54,514 bases of DNA, from contig JAJYIV010000005.1 in the NCBI GenBank assembly GCA_021789915.1, positions 1 to 54,514 on the forward strand, given 5' to 3'. The notes under the pieces are model-generated. The model had not been told where the DNA came from, did no database searches, and saw only the letters and a list, made by a program, of their open reading frames with translations. Positions within the stretch are counted from its first letter, which is position 1, and every line of letters begins with the position of its first letter. Shown piece after piece: positions 1 to 6,918 of this stretch. Source of the DNA: a bacterium (GTDB lineage: Bacteria > Patescibacteriota > Patescibacteriia > UBA9934 > GWF2-40-263). Made by a program: the position numbers and the translations under genes.

Positions 1-110
1 TCAATGTCATGTTCCGCCTCGGAATGCCCGTGAGCGTCCCTGTCGTCGCCTAACCATTCACACAAACAAACCCATGTTTGTCTTCGCGGATGGTTGTGCA
101 ACAAAGCCTC
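1..110 (+). mobile_element. Right end of an insertion sequence (IS5-like?), partial
   Basis: On the plus strand a short open frame runs from the window edge to a TAA at 51-53 and ends MPVSVPVVA, which could be a transposase C-terminus. It is followed at 93-110 by GTTGTGCAACAAAGCCTC. Read on the other strand this begins GAGGCTTTGTTG, resembling IS5/IS903-type terminal repeats (GGCTTTGTTG). The DUF559 reading frame stops resembling its family exactly here, which supports an insertion junction near 110. The rest of the element lies outside the window, so family assignment is a guess. Confidence 0.4.
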
Positions 111-368
111 AAAAAACCTATCCCGTATCCGATCACGCTCCATGCCTGAAACGGAAAAATGGCTGTCTCCATCAATCTCAATAACAAGTTTCCGTTGTGG
201 ACAATAGAAATCGACCACGTATGGGCCTATGCCGAATTGGCGACGAAAACGAACGCCGAGCTGGTTCCGGCTTATGGCCGACCAAAGTCTGCGTTCCGCC
301 GGCGTTTGATCTCGACGTAATCGTCGACGAATCCCCTTTCGACTCGGATCATTGAAAAAATAAGGCAT
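111..368 (-). pseudogene. DUF559 endonuclease-like protein, 5' part, interrupted
   Basis: Reading down from the ATG at 368, the product shows the DUF559 (Vsr-like fold) pattern: RRDQTPAERRLW, then FRRQFGIGPYVVDFYC, then LVIEIDGDSH with its acidic catalytic-type residues. Family members are about 115-125 residues and continue with a strand-helix tail of the type VIRFTNxDV. Here that tail is missing: after about 86 codons the sequence changes to unrelated residues at the putative IS end near 110. The frame itself stays open to the window edge. A second, also broken, relative lies at 22442-22795. DUF559 proteins are small predicted nucleases of unknown role. Family confidence is high; disruption is inferred from the lost C-terminus. 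Confidence 0.7.
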
Positions 369-381
369 GACGTACTCCCCC

Positions 382-412
382 TAACCCCCTCTTTGCAAGA
401 GGGGGTGCGCGC
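382..412. repeat. C-rich palindrome next to DUF559 gene
   Basis: The stretch contains CCCCCTCTTTGCAAGAGGGG, an inverted repeat with arms CCCCTCTT/AAGAGGGG. Similar CCTCCCC..GGGGAGG palindromes flank the other DUF559 copy (about 22405-22440 and 22800-22830), and one lies in the rplJ leader at 14845-14866. They may be a REP-like family associated with DUF559 genes. Confidence 0.55.
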
Positions 413-423
413 AAGCTCATTCG

Positions 424-1194
424 TCAGCGTTCCACCGCAATCTCCCTGGCGCCGCGCCAGGCGAGTTCGAACAGCGCGCGCACGGCGCCGGCGATCTCCT
501 TGCTGGTGACGACGACGGACAGGACGGAAGGACGGTACGCGTACAGGAAAACCATGCTGCCGCGCACGGTGACTTCCCCGCGCAGCGGAATCATGTCCGC
601 CGGCACCACGCGCACGTCCGCCTCCGGCAGGCGCGGCACGGCCGACGGGTCCGGCTGCTTCATCGAAAGGATGGCCCGCCCGCGCACGCCGTCCGCCTCC
701 AGCCGCCGCAAATGCTCTTCCTGCCCTTCGCGCAATTCGGGCCGCTCGCGCACGTCGTCGTATGAAAGGATCTGGAGGAATTCGCCGGAGAGGCCGAGAA
801 AGATCCGGCGCACGGCTTCGCGCCCCTCTTCCCCTTCCATAAACCGCACGTGCGGCTTCGGCCCTTCGGCGTTGAACAAGGCGACCAGCATCGGCATGAT
901 GCCTTCCAGGACGTGCTCGCGCCCCGCCATCTGCGCCTTTTCCGCTTCCAGCGCGGCGGCGAGATGCTGCGGCGTCTCCGCCTCGAACACGCGCCCGCCC
1001 GGCGTCTCGTGCGCGCTGACCAGCCCGCGTTTCGAAAGGGAACCGAGCGCGGCGTACGCCGTGACGCGGTTGATGCCCGCGCGGGAAGCGATCATCTGCA
1101 CCGTCGCGGCATGCAGCCGCAGCGCGGCGACGTACGCGGCCGCTTCCTTTTCCGTCAGGCACAGATGGACGAGGGACTGGATGATCTCGTGCAT
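424..1194 (-). CDS. TrmB-type HTH transcriptional regulator
   Basis: Predicted 256-residue regulator. The N-terminal 70 residues form a winged helix of the TrmB sugar-regulator type: LTEKEAAAYVAAL, a helix-turn-helix around ASRAGINRVTAYAALGSL, then a wing with GLVSAHE. A short coiled segment rich in Ala/Glu (about residues 75-105) precedes a C-terminal effector-like domain containing RIFLGLSGEFLQIL and ending in an amphipathic helix. I start at the ATG at 1194 (MHEIIQSL). Longer frames upstream run into the repeat element 1219-1376. There is no Shine-Dalgarno and the start reads GCCT|ATG like most genes here. The ligand cannot be told. Patescibacteria often carry several TrmB-like proteins without nearby sugar genes, and none is adjacent here. 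Confidence 0.75.
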   Translation of the reverse strand: MHEIIQSLVHLCLTEKEAAAYVAALRLHAATVQMIASRAGINRVTAYAALGSLSKRGLVSAHETPGGRVFEAETPQHLAAALEAEKAQMAGREHVLEGIMPMLVALFNAEGPKPHVRFMEGEEGREAVRRIFLGLSGEFLQILSYDDVRERPELREGQEEHLRRLEADGVRGRAILSMKQPDPSAVPRLPEADVRVVPADMIPLRGEVTVRGSMVFLYAYRPSVLSVVVTSKEIAGAVRALFELAWRGAREIAVER

Positions 1195-1218
1195 AGGCGT
1201 GAAAAACGCGAGGAGTTC

Positions 1219-1376
1219 GGAGACCTCTGAAAAAGTCCTCCTTGTGTCATCCTGACCCCGCCCGCATGCAGGCGGGGGAAGGATCACGAGCATCGCCTGT
1301 TCGTGATCCCTCGCTTCGCCCCGCTCAGCGGGGCTTCGCTCGGGATGACACGGAATGGACGTTTGCAGAGGTCTCT
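1219..1376. mobile_element. Small TIR element with nested REP-like hairpin (copy 1)
   Basis: About 157 bp. The left end is GGAGACCTCTGAAAAAGTCC and the right end is GGACGTTTGCAGAGGTCTCT, which are imperfect terminal inverted repeats. Inside lies a second inverted pair, GTGTCATCCTGA near 1245 and GGGATGACAC at 1341-1350, and a perfect palindrome core (CCGCATGCAGG type) near 1262-1275. Two related elements with the same ends lie at 40417-40559 and 42540-42701. No coding capacity, so a MITE-like, non-autonomous element is the likely nature. The neighbouring membrane-protein gene (1375-1650) stops within its right end. Confidence 0.6.
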
Positions 1377-1650
1377 AATGATACAGCAGAATCTGCCCGA
1401 TGAGGATCGCGCCGAAAATCACTGCGGGGATTTGCGGGATGACAAGGTATTTGTCATGCGCCTCCCGCGCGCCATGGACGAGCCACGAGGCGGACGCCAA
1501 GAGGCCCAGCGTGATAAACGCCAAAGAAAGCGGTCCGACCGTGCGCCCGATATAGTTGCGATAGATCTGGTCCGGCATGCCGATGAAAACGACGGCCAGC
1601 TGAAACAGCATGGCGGCGAAACCGAAGGGGGATTTTTTGACGTCGTACAT
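1375..1650 (-). CDS. Small three-helix membrane protein, unknown
   Basis: 91 residues starting MYDVKKSPFGFAAML. Three hydrophobic spans are visible: about residues 10-30 (FGFAAMLFQLAVVFIG), 42-62 (VGPLSLAFITLGLLA) and 70-91 (VIPQIPAVIFGAILIGQIL). The rest is short, basic loops. I do not recognise the family. The TAG stop lies in the terminal repeat of the element at 1219-1376, so the last residues may have been set by that insertion. Upstream, a heptamer repeat fills the gap to the glycosyltransferase gene. Likely an inner-membrane protein; no function can be assigned. Confidence 0.6.
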   Translation of the reverse strand: MYDVKKSPFGFAAMLFQLAVVFIGMPDQIYRNYIGRTVGPLSLAFITLGLLASASWLVHGAREAHDKYLVIPQIPAVIFGAILIGQILLYH

Positions 1651-1653
1651 GGG

Positions 1654-1676
1654 GGAGCCGTTAGCCTTTAGCCAAT
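1654..1676. repeat. Heptamer-period repeat (GTTAGCC TTTAGCC)
   Basis: Two and a half 7-bp units (GTTAGCC, TTTAGCC, AATG) fill the gap between two genes. One of many such junction repeats in this window. Confidence 0.5.
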
Positions 1677-1693
1677 GCTCGCCCGCCATTTTA

Positions 1694-2824
1694 TCACGTC
1701 CCCGCCAATGTCTCCCACGTCAGTCCGGCCGTCTTCCCCCAGGAGAAGAGCGCCGCGCGCACGCGGCCGCGCGCCTGCAGGTCCGCGCGCAGGTCGGATG
1801 ATTCGACGACGCGGCGCATGGCTTCCGCCCACGCCTCCGCTTCCGCGGGCGGTGCGAACACGGCGGCGTCGCCGGCCGTTTCGCGGCACGCCGGGATGTC
1901 CGAGGCGATGACGGGCGCGCCGCAAGCCATGGCTTCGAGGACGGGGAGGCCGAATCCCTCGTACCAGGACGGGAACAGGAAGGCCGCGGCCCCGCTCATC
2001 AGCGCCGCGACGTCCGCTTCCGGCAGGTACGGCAGGAGGCGCACACGCGCGCGCAGTGGGTGGAATTGCAGATAGCGCGTCACGTCGTCGGCGCCGAAGC
2101 CGGGCGCGCCGACCAGGACCAGCTCTAACGGATCCCCTTCCCCGCGCCGGCTCTTGAAAAGCTCGAATGCGCGCACGGCCGCGAGCGGATTCTTTTTCCG
2201 TTCCTGCCGGCCCACGACCAGGAAAAAATGCGCGCCGACGCGATGCGCATCGCAGACGCGGCGGACTTCGTCGTCCGCGCGAGGACGGAAGACGGACGGG
2301 TCGGCCGCCAGGGGCGTGACCGCGATGCGATCGCCGGCGACACGATAGGCGTCCATGATTTCGCGCTTGGAAAACTCGGAGACGGTGAGCAGGCGCGTCG
2401 CCAGGCGGACGGCGCGCGCGGTGGCGCTCCGCAGGCGGCGGGCAACGGCCGGATCGTACAGCTGCGGCGCGCGCAAAAATCCGACGTCGTGCACGGTCGT
2501 AACCGTGCGGCGCCCGCGTGTCCGCGGCGGAAACAGCGGCAGGCCTTGCGCGGGAACGAACAGGACGTCCGGCGGACGGCGCAGCGTCTCCCAGCCGACG
2601 CGCAGCCGCATCCACCCCGGCCCGCGCCATCCAAGCACCGCCGTTTCCCAACCCGCCGGCAACGTACCGAGCGGAGCGGAAAGCGCCTGGCGGGTATACA
2701 AACGCACCCGGTCTCCCTCCGCGAGCGGGTGCGATTTGAATTGCTGGATCAGTTGGAACGCGTACTGCTCGACTCCCGTCCGCACGGATTTGGCAGCCGA
2801 GCTGGCGTCGATGGCGAGGAGCAT
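1694..2824 (-). CDS. Glycosyltransferase family 4 (GT-B fold)
   Basis: 376 residues. The N-terminal Rossmann half begins MLLAIDASSAAKSVRTGVEQY and includes the acceptor-side motif TVTTVHDVGFL near 110-120. The C-terminal half carries the nucleotide-sugar site: FFLVVGRQERKKN, then PSWYEGFGLPVLEAMACG (the ExFGLPxxE signature, about 285-300), then VIASDIPACRETAGDAAVF. This is the usual arrangement of retaining GT4 enzymes that transfer sugar from UDP- or GDP-sugars to cell-surface glycans. I choose the ATG at 2824, directly behind the TAA of the upstream retropepsin gene. A GTG at 2833 would add three residues. The first 15 codons are duplicated at 3465-3512, evidence of a lost tandem paralogue. 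Confidence 0.85.
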   Translation of the reverse strand: MLLAIDASSAAKSVRTGVEQYAFQLIQQFKSHPLAEGDRVRLYTRQALSAPLGTLPAGWETAVLGWRGPGWMRLRVGWETLRRPPDVLFVPAQGLPLFPPRTRGRRTVTTVHDVGFLRAPQLYDPAVARRLRSATARAVRLATRLLTVSEFSKREIMDAYRVAGDRIAVTPLAADPSVFRPRADDEVRRVCDAHRVGAHFFLVVGRQERKKNPLAAVRAFELFKSRRGEGDPLELVLVGAPGFGADDVTRYLQFHPLRARVRLLPYLPEADVAALMSGAAAFLFPSWYEGFGLPVLEAMACGAPVIASDIPACRETAGDAAVFAPPAEAEAWAEAMRRVVESSDLRADLQARGRVRAALFSWGKTAGLTWETLAGT

Positions 2825-2825
2825 A

Positions 2826-3221
2826 TTATGCACGTTCTTTTAACTCGATTTCTTCCTTGGACAAGTCGAACTTCACGACGAATCGATCGAAAAACCCCTT
2901 CTGGCCGACCACGCCATGGCCAAATCGACCCATGTCCATTTTGAAACCGACACGGGTTTCACATGGACGCCCACCCACCCAAAGCGTTACGTCATGGACA
3001 TAATACGGCTCCGGCTGGCCGCTGATGCCGCTCACGTCATGTCGTTCGCCCCGCTCGAGATCGACGCCGAGAATCTCACAAAGATCGGCATCAAAAATGC
3101 AGGAATCGGAACCGGAATCCACCAAGACTTGGTATCCGACGGAGTTGCCATCGTGTTCGATAACCACGGGAATGATGGGACGCAGGACATCCTTGCTGAA
3201 TTTTTTATACCTGAATTTCAT
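2826..3221 (-). CDS. Retropepsin-like aspartic protease
   Basis: 131 residues. Near residue 33 the sequence reads YQVLVDSGSDSCIFDAD, the single DSG active-site motif of clan AA retropepsin-like proteases, which work as homodimers. A second glycine-containing flap-like stretch, VSGISGQPEPYYV, and the C-terminal hydrophobic-glycine motif VVGQKGFFDRF complete the fold. The start at 3221 (MKFRYKKFSKDV) overlaps the end of the DUF5678 gene by 17 bp, so the two are almost certainly co-transcribed and translationally coupled. Its TAA stop runs into the glycosyltransferase start. Substrate unknown. Bacterial stand-alone retropepsins often pair with short partners, so a toxin/antitoxin-like or maturation role is possible but not shown. 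Confidence 0.75.
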   Translation of the reverse strand: MKFRYKKFSKDVLRPIIPVVIEHDGNSVGYQVLVDSGSDSCIFDADLCEILGVDLERGERHDVSGISGQPEPYYVHDVTLWVGGRPCETRVGFKMDMGRFGHGVVGQKGFFDRFVVKFDLSKEEIELKERA

Positions 3222-3411
3222 GTCGACCGACGTACGTGACCAAACGGTTCGGCATACGACTGAGGATCGGCGTTTCACATCCCTTGCGCCGCGCGAGCTG
3301 ATACGCCTGCTTTGCCGTCATTCCGCTTCCCATGACCGTCCGTTCGTCATCGGCAAACGCAACCCAACGGCCTTTGTATTGTTTCAATACGCGAGACCAA
3401 TCGATGGACAT
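3205..3411 (-). CDS. DUF5678 protein
   Basis: 68 residues from the ATG at 3411 (MSIDWSRVLKQYKGRWVAF); an ATG at 3432 would add seven. The pattern YKGRWVAFADDERTVMGSG followed by a basic helix and PILSRMPNRLVTYVG matches small DUF5678 proteins, which are usually next to retropepsin-like genes. That is the case here, with a 17-bp overlap onto the protease start. The protein may be a partner or substrate of the protease. The pair sits between two copies of a glycosyltransferase 5' end, as if inserted or left behind after a deletion. Confidence 0.7.
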   Translation of the reverse strand: MSIDWSRVLKQYKGRWVAFADDERTVMGSGMTAKQAYQLARRKGCETPILSRMPNRLVTYVGRHEIQV

Positions 3412-3464
3412 ACGCGAGGCGTTCTCATCCATTATATACGCGTGAAGTTTCTTCGCCGAGCGTC

Positions 3465-3512
3465 CGCGCGCACGGATTTCGCCGCGGAAGAGGCGTCGAT
3501 GGCGAGGAGCAT
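3465..3512 (-). pseudogene. 5' remnant of a second glycosyltransferase gene
   Basis: Reading from the ATG complement at 3510-3512, the frame gives MLLAIDASSAAKSVRA, nearly identical to the start of the intact GT4 gene at 2824. The DNA differs at several bases in the middle (GATTTCGCCGCGGAAGAG against GATTTGGCAGCCGAGCTG), so this is a diverged tandem paralogue rather than a fresh duplication. After about 15 codons similarity ends and the DUF5678 gene begins. Confidence 0.65.
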
Positions 3513-3519
3513 AGAGAAT

Positions 3520-3641
3520 CCCTTGGCCTGGCCAGCTGAGCTGGCCCCGCTGGCCTGTTTGGAAACGGTTACTGACTTCGATGGGGATCCCTCGGCCTGC
3601 TGGCCTCGGGATAACGTTGCCTCCCGTTGGGGCCAGCAACG
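3520..3641. other. Non-coding strip with inverted repeats
   Basis: No gene seen. It contains GGCCAGCTGAGCTGGCC (arms GGCCAGC/GCTGGCC) near 3530 and TAACGTTGC/GCAACGTTA around 3610-3643 just past the mreB stop. The second hairpin could end mreB transcription but lacks a T run. Confidence 0.4.
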
Positions 3642-4646
3642 TTAATTCGTAAAAATACTCCGCTTGTACGCCTCGAGGTTCTCGAGCGCCACGCCCGTGC
3701 CCTTGGCGACGCACATCTGCGGATCCTCCGCGACGAACGTCGGCACCCCCGTCGCCTCGGCGACCAGCCGGTCCAGATTGCGCAGCTGCGAGGAGCCGCC
3801 CGACATGACGATGCCCTTGTCCATCACGTCGGCGGAAAGCTCCGGCGGCGTCTTCTGCAGGACGTCCTTCACCGTGGCGATGATTCCTTCCAGCTCGTTC
3901 TGGATGGCGTTGGTGACGTCGTCGCTCGTCACCTCGATGATCTTCGGCAGGCCGGTAATCATGTCGCGCCCCTTCACTTCCATCGTGAGCTTCTCTGGCA
4001 TGAACATGGCCGAGCCGATCTGGATCTTGATGTCCTCGCTGGTGCGCTCGCCGATCGCGAGCCCGTACTTGCGGCGGATGTATTCCGAGATCGCCGCGTC
4101 GAACTTGACGCCGCCGATGCGCACCGACGCCGACGCCACGATGCCGCCGAGCGAAATGACGGCCATCTCCGCCGTGCCGCCGCCGATGTCGATCACCATG
4201 TGGCCCGACGGCGAGCCGATCGGGATGTTGGCGCCGATGGCGGCGACGATGGGCTCCTTGATGACGTAGGCGGCCTTGGCGCCGGCCGCGAGCGTCGCGT
4301 CGATCACGGCGCGGCGTTCCGTGCTGGTGATGCCGCCCGGCACGGCGACCATGACTTCCGGCCGGAACAGGCGCATGCCGCCCAAGGCCTTGTTTATGAA
4401 GTAGCGCAGCATCGCCTCCGTCGTGCGGTAATCCGCGATCACGCCGTCCTTGAGCGGCCGGCGCGCGACGATGGTGTCCGGCGTGCGGCCCAGCATGTCC
4501 TTGGCTTCCTTCCCCACGGCAAGCACTTTTTTATCGGTATACGAAACCGCCACGACGGACGGCTCGTGGATGATGATGCCGCGCTTGGGGACGTAGACGA
4601 GCACCGTCGTCGTCCCGAGGTCGATGCCGATCTTCTTGATGAACAT
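3642..4646 (-). CDS. mreB: Rod shape-determining protein MreB
   Basis: 334 residues, normal length for this bacterial actin. The phosphate-1 loop is GIDLGTTTVLVYVP at residue 7, the phosphate-2 loop is MVIDIGGGTAEMAVISLGG near 160, and the adenosine motif is VMSGGSSQLRNLDRLV near 287. The domain order is that of actin/Hsp70 ATPases. MreB polymerises under the inner membrane and positions the peptidoglycan elongation machinery; MltG elsewhere in the window belongs to the same process. Gene start CAT|ATG without a Shine-Dalgarno. MreC/MreD/RodA are not adjacent here. Confidence 0.95.
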   Translation of the reverse strand: MFIKKIGIDLGTTTVLVYVPKRGIIIHEPSVVAVSYTDKKVLAVGKEAKDMLGRTPDTIVARRPLKDGVIADYRTTEAMLRYFINKALGGMRLFRPEVMVAVPGGITSTERRAVIDATLAAGAKAAYVIKEPIVAAIGANIPIGSPSGHMVIDIGGGTAEMAVISLGGIVASASVRIGGVKFDAAISEYIRRKYGLAIGERTSEDIKIQIGSAMFMPEKLTMEVKGRDMITGLPKIIEVTSDDVTNAIQNELEGIIATVKDVLQKTPPELSADVMDKGIVMSGGSSQLRNLDRLVAEATGVPTFVAEDPQMCVAKGTGVALENLEAYKRSIFTN

Positions 4647-4652
4647 ATGAAA

Positions 4653-4712
4653 CCGATGTTAGCCGTCAGCCGTCAGGAGGGAACGCGAGATGAAGGCTGA
4701 AGGCTGATGGCT
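4653..4712. repeat. Heptamer repeat hairpin between DUF4012 gene and mreB
   Basis: Left arm TTAGCCGTCAGCCGTCAG (4659-4676) and right arm GAAGGCTGAAGGCTGATGGC (4692-4711). Both have a 7-bp period and are roughly complementary, so the RNA or DNA could fold into a hairpin. Same family as the junction repeats elsewhere. Confidence 0.6.
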
Positions 4713-4715
4713 TTC

Positions 4716-6737
4716 TCAGAATCCCACCGCGAACATACGGTCTTGGTCAAGAATGGTGTTCAGCGTATACGACGCGTCGCCCCAGTTTTCTGGCGCTTCG
4801 GGCGGCGTGGCGGTCGCCACGTTCTTATCAAACGCGAGATCCAGCGTCAACGCGCGCGGCGCGGCGCCCATTTGCTTGAACACCGTCAAGCGGTACGAGC
4901 CCGCTTCTTCCGCCTGCGAAACGCGCTCCGGCAGCACGTACTCAAAGGTGAGGTCGCGCGTCTCGCCCGGCTCCACGGCGACGAAAGTCCCGAAGGTCGT
5001 GAAGCCGAGATCCGTGCCGATGTCCGTGGTCCCGGGCGCCATCGTCGGGTTCCGCGTCTTGTCGTCGGCCAGCGAGCCCGTGGTTTTCACGAGCGTGCTG
5101 CCGAGCGGCACGTACAGCCGCACGTACGAACGGTAGCGCGTCGTCTTCCAGTCGAAGACGCCGTGGTGCGCGTAGCGAATGGTCGCCGTGGCGACGAGCT
5201 GGCGGCTGTTGTTGAGCCGCAGCTGATAGGCGACGGACCGGTCCACGACCGGATCGGACTTGAGCGACGCCAAATTGGCGTCCACCGCCATCAGCGCGTC
5301 CTGCCCGTCGGGAGGCGGCAGGACGCGCCCGCCCCAGCCGGAGGCCGTGATGGCGTCCTCGACCGACTGGTCCTCGCTGTAGACGGCCATCTGCTTGGTT
5401 TGCAGCGCGTCCTCCACGGCCGCCAGCACGTCGCCCCAGCGGTCGAACGGCAACGCGTACAGGCGCTTCTGCCCTTCGGCCAGGAGGGCGCCGAGCAGCT
5501 CCTTGCGCTGCGCGGGCGGCACGCCTTGCCGGGCGTAGCCCACGTCGACCTGGTACTGGATGGCGTCGTAGATGTTGTCCGCCGTGAACGTCTGACCGCC
5601 GACGCTGACGGGACCCACGATGCGCAAAAGGGCCGAGAAGAACGTCGGAGTCAATCCGGCGACGTTCTGCACGGGGACGTCCTCAAGCGGGCCGGTGCGC
5701 TGCGCCGGCGCGACGGCGGCGATTTCCGCGCGGCGCCGCTCCAGCAGCGTCCGCGCCGACACGGCAAAATCCGGCGACCAATTGGCGTCGCGGAACAGAT
5801 ATTTCGCGTCGCCGAGATAGCGCGCCAGCGGGGCCGGCGGGGGCGTCGAGATGGCCGGCGCGGCCGGCTGGTCCAGGGCATAGGCGTCATAGACGCCCAA
5901 CGACGCGATGCTGCCGTCCTGCATCGAGAGCCGGCCGAAGGAGCCGACGAATCCTCCGCCCGGACGCAGCTCGGCATTGTTCAGGAACAGCACGAGCGTC
6001 GTGCGCACGCCGTCCAAACCGGCGAACGCGGGCAACAGCCGGGCGGCGGAGGCCGCCACGCGCACGTCGTCCCCGAGTTTCGACAGTTTCGCGTCAAGCG
6101 GACGCAGGGCGGACGCAACGGGACCGGACAGCTGGTCGGACGGAACGGAGGCCAGGTCGGAGCGGGCGATGCTGATGTCGTCGGCCATGCGTTCCAGGTC
6201 CGGAGCGGCGGCCGCCACCCGCGCCAGCAGCGCGCGCTTCGTGTCCGGCGACAAATCGTTGAACGTGGTGCGTCCGGAGACGCCCTGCGCGAGCGACGCC
6301 AAATCCTGCGACGAGAGCCCGGAAAGGCGCACGAGATCGGCGCCGATGGACGTCAGGCGCTGGACGCCGGAGAGGACGTCGCGGCCGGCGCGCAGTCCCG
6401 CGTCCACGGCATCGATCTGCGTGCCGATCCACGGAAAGAACGACAGGGGCTTTACCCACGCCAGATGCGTTTCCGCCTGCGCGAAGGAAGCGTCGGCCAG
6501 GGCCGCGTCCTGCTCCGCCGCCGCAAAATCAAGGCGCTGCGCCGAGGCCTGCGCGGCGGCCAACCGCGCGCCGCCGTCCGAAGCGGCGGCGGCCGTCTGC
6601 GCGGCGGCCACGGCGACGAAGATCAGCCACAAGGCGAAGAGGGAGCCTGCGATGGCGCCGACAACAAACCAAAGGCGCCGCCGCGGCCGAATGGCAGGCG
6701 GTTCTTCGTGCGCGAGAAAACCAGGGGCGTGCGACAT
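4716..6737 (-). CDS. DUF4012 membrane-anchored envelope protein
   Basis: About 673 residues from the ATG at 6737 (MSHAPGFLAHEE). One transmembrane helix (LWFVVGAIAGSLFALWLIFVAVAAA, about residues 23-47) is followed by an Ala/Asp-rich helical region (50-215). The DUF4012 core begins near 235 with TTLVLFLNNAELRPGGGFVGSFG, the family signature. A C-terminal beta-rich domain contains YRSYVRLYVPLGSTLV and a GETRDLTFEYVLPE segment. DUF4012 proteins are common in Patescibacteria and sit near glycosyltransferases; their function is unknown but is probably in envelope glycan assembly. An ATG three codons upstream (6746) lies in a good -10 box (TATAAT 6745-6750), so I prefer 6737, which would give a nearly leaderless mRNA. 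Confidence 0.85.
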   Translation of the reverse strand: MSHAPGFLAHEEPPAIRPRRRLWFVVGAIAGSLFALWLIFVAVAAAQTAAAASDGGARLAAAQASAQRLDFAAAEQDAALADASFAQAETHLAWVKPLSFFPWIGTQIDAVDAGLRAGRDVLSGVQRLTSIGADLVRLSGLSSQDLASLAQGVSGRTTFNDLSPDTKRALLARVAAAAPDLERMADDISIARSDLASVPSDQLSGPVASALRPLDAKLSKLGDDVRVAASAARLLPAFAGLDGVRTTLVLFLNNAELRPGGGFVGSFGRLSMQDGSIASLGVYDAYALDQPAAPAISTPPPAPLARYLGDAKYLFRDANWSPDFAVSARTLLERRRAEIAAVAPAQRTGPLEDVPVQNVAGLTPTFFSALLRIVGPVSVGGQTFTADNIYDAIQYQVDVGYARQGVPPAQRKELLGALLAEGQKRLYALPFDRWGDVLAAVEDALQTKQMAVYSEDQSVEDAITASGWGGRVLPPPDGQDALMAVDANLASLKSDPVVDRSVAYQLRLNNSRQLVATATIRYAHHGVFDWKTTRYRSYVRLYVPLGSTLVKTTGSLADDKTRNPTMAPGTTDIGTDLGFTTFGTFVAVEPGETRDLTFEYVLPERVSQAEEAGSYRLTVFKQMGAAPRALTLDLAFDKNVATATPPEAPENWGDASYTLNTILDQDRMFAVGF

Positions 6738-6744
6738 GTTTTCC

Positions 6745-6750
6745 ATTATA
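6745..6750 (-). promoter_or_regulatory. -10 box TATAAT upstream of the DUF4012 gene
   Basis: TATAAT on the minus strand ends seven bases before the ATG at 6737, so the mRNA would be leaderless or nearly so. The matching -35 position (about 6768-6773) lies inside the MITE at 6756-6917, meaning that the present -35 is supplied by the inserted element. Confidence 0.5.
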
Positions 6751-6755
6751 CCTTA

Positions 6756-6917
6756 GAGCCTGTTCAGTATCTTTCTTCCAGGGACATTCGGATGACGTTT
6801 TGTGCGAAACATGTGATGGCTGACGAAGCGTAGCCAACGTTACGGTGAGGAGGCCAGCGCATGTTGCAGCCAAAACGGCGCCAAATGGAGCCGGGAGAGG
6901 AGATGTTGAACAGGGCC
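6756..6917. mobile_element. MITE-like element with about 58-bp terminal inverted repeats
   Basis: Left end GAGCCTGTTCAGTATCTTTC, right end (reverse strand) GGCCCTGTTCAACATCTCCT. Identity continues imperfectly for about 58 bp (shared CATT.GG...CGTTTTG....AACATG). Total about 162 bp with no coding capacity. Left flank TTA and right flank ATTA suggest a short target duplication. The stop codon of the glycosyltransferase at 6919-6921 is made by that flank, so the insertion sits exactly at its 3' end. The ends resemble IS5-group ends, but the parent element is not in the window. Confidence 0.6.
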
Positions 6918-6918
6918 A

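Noticed and set aside
3205-3714. 169-residue version of the DUF5678 protein
   Set aside because: The first 94 residues have no family match and run through the glycosyltransferase remnant and hairpins; the start at 3411 or 3432 fits the family length.
4707-6833. 708-residue Arg/His-rich plus-strand frame opposite the DUF4012 gene
   Set aside because: Composition (Arg, His, Gly) is that of a GC-rich antisense frame; the minus-strand frame has a clear DUF4012 domain and promoter.
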